Source of the DNA: Desulfobacula sp.
GTDB lineage: Bacteria > Desulfobacterota > Desulfobacteria > Desulfobacterales > Desulfobacteraceae
Assembly: GCA_027858355.1 (NCBI GenBank)
Contig: JAQICW010000687.1
Coordinates: forward strand, 1-8,125
DNA length: 8,125 nucleotides
Direction of reading: 5' to 3'
Shown: positions 6,673 through 8,125 of the stretch, one piece after another
Position numbering within the stretch: the first letter of the stretch is position 1
Layout: each line of letters opens with the position of its first letter
The notes under the pieces: generated by a model
Seen by the model: the letters and a program-made list of their open reading frames with translations, nothing else
Told to the model about the DNA's origin: nothing
Database searches by the model: none
Made by a program: the position numbers and the translations under genes

Positions 6673-8088
6673 ATGAACAAAATAAATCTTGATCTTTTAG
6701 AGCTCAGAAAAGATGCCAAAGATATTTTCCGTGCCGGTCTTTTATCGGCAGATCCTGCCAGTGCAATGAGCCGCCATCTAAAACTATGTGAAAATACACT
6801 AATGGTGGCAGATACCCCATTTGATCTGGCGCAATTTGAAGAAATCCTGGTGATTGGAGCTGGCAAGGCCTGTGCTGCCATGGCAAAAGAAATTGAAAAC
6901 ATCCTGGGTGCAAGAATAACCCGGGGAAGCATTAATGTAAAATATGATCACATTGCAAGTCTTAAAACTATTGAACTGGTTGAGGCAGGCCACCCCATTC
7001 CCGATGAAAATGGAAGGATTGGGGCAGAAAGACTTTTTGACATGGCAACGAATGCCCATGAAAAAACCCTGATATTCTGCCTTATTTCAGGTGGCGGGTC
7101 TGCGCTTTCACCTTTACCATGTGATGGCATATCCCTGGTTGAAAAACAGGAAACAACAAAAATCCTGCTGGCCTGCGGGGCCAGGATTCACGAAATAAAT
7201 ACCATCCGCAAACATCTTTCCCTTATTAAGGGCGGAGGTCTTGCAAAAGCAGCTTATCCTGCAACCATAATTTCTTTGATCCTTTCCGATGTTGTGGGTG
7301 ATGATCTTGATATCATAGCTTCAGGCCTTACAGTTCCCGACACAGGCACTTTTGAAGATTGTAAAAATATAATAGAATCATATAATATTTCCTTAAACCT
7401 GCCCCAAAATGTCCTGGATCATATTAATAAAGGATGTAACGGTGAAATTCCTGAAACCCCCAAGCCTGATGATCCATATTTTAAAAAAGTTAAGAACCTG
7501 ATAATCGGGAATAATTTTAATACACTCATCGCTGCCAGAGCCAAAGCTGAGTCATTGGGATATAACACAATAATTTTATCTTCTTTGATTGAGGGAGAGA
7601 CAAAGGATATTGCAAAGATGCACGCAGCCATTGCAAAGGAAATTTTTAAAACAGGCAATCCTGTACCATTGCCCGGATGCATTATTTCAGGAGGGGAAAC
7701 AATCGTCACCATGGATCATCATGGGCTTGGAGGACGAAATCAGGAATTTGTACTGGCATCTGCCATTGAGATTGCAGGAGAAAACAACATCGTTGTTCTT
7801 TCTGCTGGAACAGATGGTACTGACGGCCCGACAGATGCAGCAGGGGCAATTGCCGATGGCAACACTCTTGAAAAAGCACGGGATCTTGGAATCTCTGCAA
7901 AAAAATATTTAACGGACCATGATTCTTATAATTTTTTTAAGAAGATAGATGATCTCATCATAACCGGCCCCACCAATACAAATGTCATGGATTTAAGAAT
8001 ATTTCTCATAAAATATCTGCTTCCAAATCCAGGAGTTTTTGCATGGACATCTGATAATCCTGTAGATCAGATAGAAAGCTCTTATTAA
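6673..8088 (+). CDS. Glycerate 2-kinase, GckA/TtuD MOFRL family
   Basis: This 471-residue protein belongs to the class of glycerate kinases that phosphorylate D-glycerate with ATP to 2-phosphoglycerate, feeding lower glycolysis. The N-terminal domain has LRKDAKDIFRAGL (11-23), the conserved lysine in VIGAGKA (60-66, Lys65), GHPIPDE (106-112), LISGGGSAL (138-145) and RKHLSLIKGGGLA (179-191). LSDVVGDDLDIIASG (204-218) follows. The C-terminal MOFRL domain has ISGGET (338-343), GLGGRNQEF (351-359), SAGTDGTDGPTDAAGA (377-392) and ends with TGPTNTNVMDLRIFLI (431-446). About 25 further residues follow the usual family end. The ATG at 6673 is chosen because a GAGAGAAG stretch lies about 10 nt upstream and the product starts as relatives do. 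An in-frame ATG at 6643 would add ten basic residues and overlap larA, with a poor ribosome site. The gap to larA is 7 nt, so both are probably one operon that converts a 2-hydroxyacid, likely both glycerate isomers, to 2-phosphoglycerate. Confidence 0.93.
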   Translation: MNKINLDLLELRKDAKDIFRAGLLSADPASAMSRHLKLCENTLMVADTPFDLAQFEEILVIGAGKACAAMAKEIENILGARITRGSINVKYDHIASLKTIELVEAGHPIPDENGRIGAERLFDMATNAHEKTLIFCLISGGGSALSPLPCDGISLVEKQETTKILLACGARIHEINTIRKHLSLIKGGGLAKAAYPATIISLILSDVVGDDLDIIASGLTVPDTGTFEDCKNIIESYNISLNLPQNVLDHINKGCNGEIPETPKPDDPYFKKVKNLIIGNNFNTLIAARAKAESLGYNTIILSSLIEGETKDIAKMHAAIAKEIFKTGNPVPLPGCIISGGETIVTMDHHGLGGRNQEFVLASAIEIAGENNIVVLSAGTDGTDGPTDAAGAIADGNTLEKARDLGISAKKYLTDHDSYNFFKKIDDLIITGPTNTNVMDLRIFLIKYLLPNPGVFAWTSDNPVDQIESSY

Positions 8089-8125
8089 AAGGGCCGTGCA
8101 GATCCTGACCGAACAACACTTTTTT

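Noticed and set aside
8087..8125. Possible intrinsic terminator after the glycerate kinase
   Set aside because: A run of six T ends the window, but no stable stem precedes it: only weak pairing of AAAAG with CTTTT and of GTG with CAC. The sequence stops here, so it cannot be judged.

Overview
The window reads as a chromosomal segment of an anaerobic bacterium, most plausibly a sulfate-reducing Desulfobacterota (Desulfobacteraceae-like). The reasons are a tungsten/molybdopterin aldehyde:ferredoxin oxidoreductase with a dedicated four-cluster ferredoxin, a nickel-pincer racemase of the LarA family, moderate GC, and tightly packed same-strand genes. The taxonomic guess is inference; there is no rRNA or other marker gene. 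All seven genes are on the + strand. No tRNA, rRNA, CRISPR array, insertion sequence or integrase was seen.

Left block (1-4481). A 5'-truncated ferredoxin subunit with four [4Fe-4S] motifs overlaps by 8 nt an aldehyde ferredoxin oxidoreductase (AOR) catalytic subunit. The AOR gene overlaps by 20 nt a TetR-family regulator, and 30 nt further on comes a BetA-like (choline dehydrogenase type) GMC flavoprotein. The overlaps and short gaps suggest one transcription unit. The biochemical logic would be alcohol to aldehyde by the GMC flavoenzyme, then aldehyde to carboxylic acid by the AOR with electrons passed to ferredoxin, with the TetR protein as a probable local regulator. The alcohol substrate cannot be fixed from sequence. 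The GMC protein follows BetA throughout, so choline is the first candidate, but no betB is present in the window.

Middle (4482-5372). A 306-nt gap without a convincing gene contains a bulged hairpin just after the GMC gene and several short dyads. It is followed by a small stand-alone FMN-binding flavin-reductase-like protein. A further 111-nt AT-rich gap carries a 6-bp-arm palindrome and a perfect 14-bp tandem duplication just upstream of the next operon.

Right block (5373-8088). A LarA-family nickel-pincer 2-hydroxyacid racemase/epimerase is followed after 7 nt by a MOFRL-family glycerate 2-kinase. Together they suggest a small 2-hydroxyacid, probably glycerate, assimilation module: the racemase would interconvert stereoisomers and the kinase would pull one isomer into glycolysis as 2-phosphoglycerate. 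The genes that make the nickel-pincer cofactor (larB, larC, larE) are not in the window. This block looks more AT-rich than the left block, so the two may have different histories or expression levels.
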